Part shown: positions 62,829-64,000 of the stretch, in pieces
How positions within the stretch are numbered: position 1 is the stretch's first letter
Layout of the letters: each line of letters opens with the position of its first letter
NCBI RefSeq assembly: GCF_001186155.3
Contig: NZ_CP016540.2
Location: 682,001-746,000, forward strand
Direction: 5' to 3'
DNA: 64,000 nucleotides
Source: Planococcus versutus
Lineage (GTDB): Bacteria > Bacillota > Bacilli > Bacillales_A > Planococcaceae
Translations under genes and position numbers: made by a program
The notes under the pieces: model-generated
Told to the model about the DNA's origin: nothing
Seen by the model: only the letters and a program-made list of their open reading frames with translations
The model's database searches: none

Positions 62829-64000
62829 ATGGAAAAAAGTAAAACGAACAATAAAAAAACAATAAACAAATACATACCACTGTTTGTATTAGCAGTGGTG
62901 ATGTTGTGGATTAAAACTTATATATCCCAAAAAACACAGTTTAAGTTGGATGTTGAAGGAGCACTTCAAGAAATGTTGCTGTTTATCAATCCACTTGGGT
63001 CGGCCTTATTGCTTCTTAGCGTGTCATTCTTTTTCAAAGGTGCACGAAAATATTGGTCACTGTTGTTGATTTATACATTAATGTCTGTATTGTTGTATGC
63101 AAACGTTGTGTACTACCGATTTTTTAGTGACTTTATCACATTGCCAACCCTGTTTCAAACACAAAACTTCGGTGATTTGGGCGGCAGTGTGCTGACACTG
63201 ATTCAACCAACTGATGCCTTCTTTTTTGTTGATGTATTGCTATTAATGTATCTCATCCTGTCGAAAAAAGTGAAAAAAGACAAAGGAAGTTTTAAAACAA
63301 AAGCAGTCCTACCCGTTATCACGATTGCGTTGGCGATTTCGTTTTTTAACTTAGCAATAGCAGAAACAGACCGCCCGCAATTATTGACGCGCGGATTTGA
63401 CAGAAACTATATTGTGAAATATCTAGGGATGTACAATTACGCGCTTTATGACACAGTCGAAACAGTAAAGTCGTCATCTCAACGCGTACTTGCGGATAGT
63501 GATGATAATACAGAAATCTTAAACTACACTAAATCTAATTTTGCAGAACCCAACGAAGATTTTTTTGGTGCTGCTGAAGGAATGAACGTGGTCTATCTTC
63601 ATTTGGAATCGTTCCAAACCTTTTTGATAGATTATGAATTAAATGGGGAAGAAGTAACGCCGTTTTTGAATTCGTTAACTGGAGATCAAAATACCTTGTA
63701 TTTCGATAATTTCTTCCATCAAACCGCTCAAGGAAAAACGTCAGATGCAGAGTTTATGCTCGAAAACTCCTTGTTCGGCTTACCCAAAGGATCGGCTTTT
63801 ATTACGAAAAGTCAAAATACGTATCAAGCAGCACCTGCAATTTTAAAAGACAAGGGCTACACGTCAGCGGTATTCCACGGTAACAATGGCACATTTTGGA
63901 ACCGTTCTGAAATCTACAAGTCGTTCGGTTACGATTATTTCTTTGATATCGAGTCTTACGAAAACCTAACACCTGAAGACATGGCAGAGTATGGAGTCAT
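62829..64000 (+). CDS. ltaS: LtaS-type lipoteichoic acid synthase, 3' end cut by window
   Basis: The first 390 codons of a sulfatase-fold polyglycerolphosphate synthase. Five transmembrane helices occupy about residues 15-205 (IPLFVLAVVMLWIK first). The extracellular domain has the metal Glu260 in YLHLESFQ and the catalytic Thr304 in AQGKTSDAEF, which match Glu255 and Thr300 of S. aureus LtaS, followed by VFHGNNGTFWNRSEIYKSFGYDYFFD. It makes the glycerol-phosphate chain of lipoteichoic acid at the outer membrane face. The ATG follows AGAGAAGGTG. Bacilli often have several paralogues (LtaS, YfnI, YqgS), so which one is open. Confidence 0.9.
   Translation, partial: MEKSKTNNKKTINKYIPLFVLAVVMLWIKTYISQKTQFKLDVEGALQEMLLFINPLGSALLLLSVSFFFKGARKYWSLLLIYTLMSVLLYANVVYYRFFSDFITLPTLFQTQNFGDLGGSVLTLIQPTDAFFFVDVLLLMYLILSKKVKKDKGSFKTKAVLPVITIALAISFFNLAIAETDRPQLLTRGFDRNYIVKYLGMYNYALYDTVETVKSSSQRVLADSDDNTEILNYTKSNFAEPNEDFFGAAEGMNVVYLHLESFQTFLIDYELNGEEVTPFLNSLTGDQNTLYFDNFFHQTAQGKTSDAEFMLENSLFGLPKGSAFITKSQNTYQAAPAILKDKGYTSAVFHGNNGTFWNRSEIYKSFGYDYFFDIESYENLTPEDMAEYGV

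Overview
The window looks like chromosomal DNA of a low-GC Gram-positive bacterium, most likely a Planococcus-type member of the Planococcaceae. The support is a staphyloxanthin-type C30 carotenoid oxygenase (CrtP), a YfiT/BstA-type DinB protein, an LtaS-type lipoteichoic acid synthase, an RsbR-type stressosome protein, strong AGGAGG ribosome sites with many GTG and TTG starts, and intrinsic terminators. The genus is an inference. I see no rRNA, tRNA, CRISPR array, phage or insertion sequence.

Layout. 1-2.2 kb: end of a dienelactone-hydrolase-like gene, a BstA-like DinB protein and a YiaA/B membrane protein. 2.4-11.0 kb: a peptide-import operon made of an asparaginase-II-family protein, a complete Dpp/Opp ABC transporter, an unusual one-domain-short regulator and the D-aminopeptidase DppA. 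11.0-20.6 kb: RsbR-type protein, secreted M14 carboxypeptidase, DUF488 protein, membrane-anchored GltB-like oxidoreductase, NAD(P)-binding protein, an ECF sigma factor with its DUF4179 anti-sigma candidate, a DUF4097 protein with eight NGRI repeats, and an SRPBCC protein. 20.7-31.2 kb: an MFS drug exporter and its TetR regulator with overlapping face-to-face promoters, a six-copy 20-bp-period repeat, crtP with a 50-residue membrane protein, a GntR regulator facing a GlcD-type FAD oxidase, an aspartate dehydrogenase, and a pair of mini-genes (one decayed) around a DUF3021-like protein.

29.8-40 kb: a YfcC transporter diverging from glycerate kinase, then a LysR regulator diverging from a cytoplasmic gamma-glutamyltransferase operon. 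That operon also holds a two-gene chromate-type transporter and a TctCBA-type tripartite transporter whose binding-protein gene is frameshifted. 40.7-56.1 kb: the largest unit, about 13 co-directional genes. It has an SDR, a ketopantoate-reductase-like protein, a GntR regulator, a second complete peptide ABC transporter, and six different amide/peptide hydrolase families (aspartoacylase-like, amidase, M20, creatininase, DUF885, M28). It reads as an import-and-dismantle pathway for one unidentified capped or modified peptide-like compound.

56.3-64 kb: a secreted PepSY protein; a 1256-residue Upf1-like SF1 helicase with a very long coiled-coil insertion, followed by a companion protein and a small coiled-coil protein; then a non-coding stretch with strong RNA structure (an 8-bp hairpin beside a 10-bp long-range stem that encloses a UUCG tetraloop hairpin) ending in a terminator; and finally the 5' part of an ltaS-type gene cut by the window end.

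The best candidates for something undescribed are the amide-hydrolase import operon, the helicase cluster with the structured RNA next to it, the 20-bp-period repeat upstream of crtP, and the regulator inside the dppA operon. All functional proposals come from reading motifs and gene order by eye. No database search was run.
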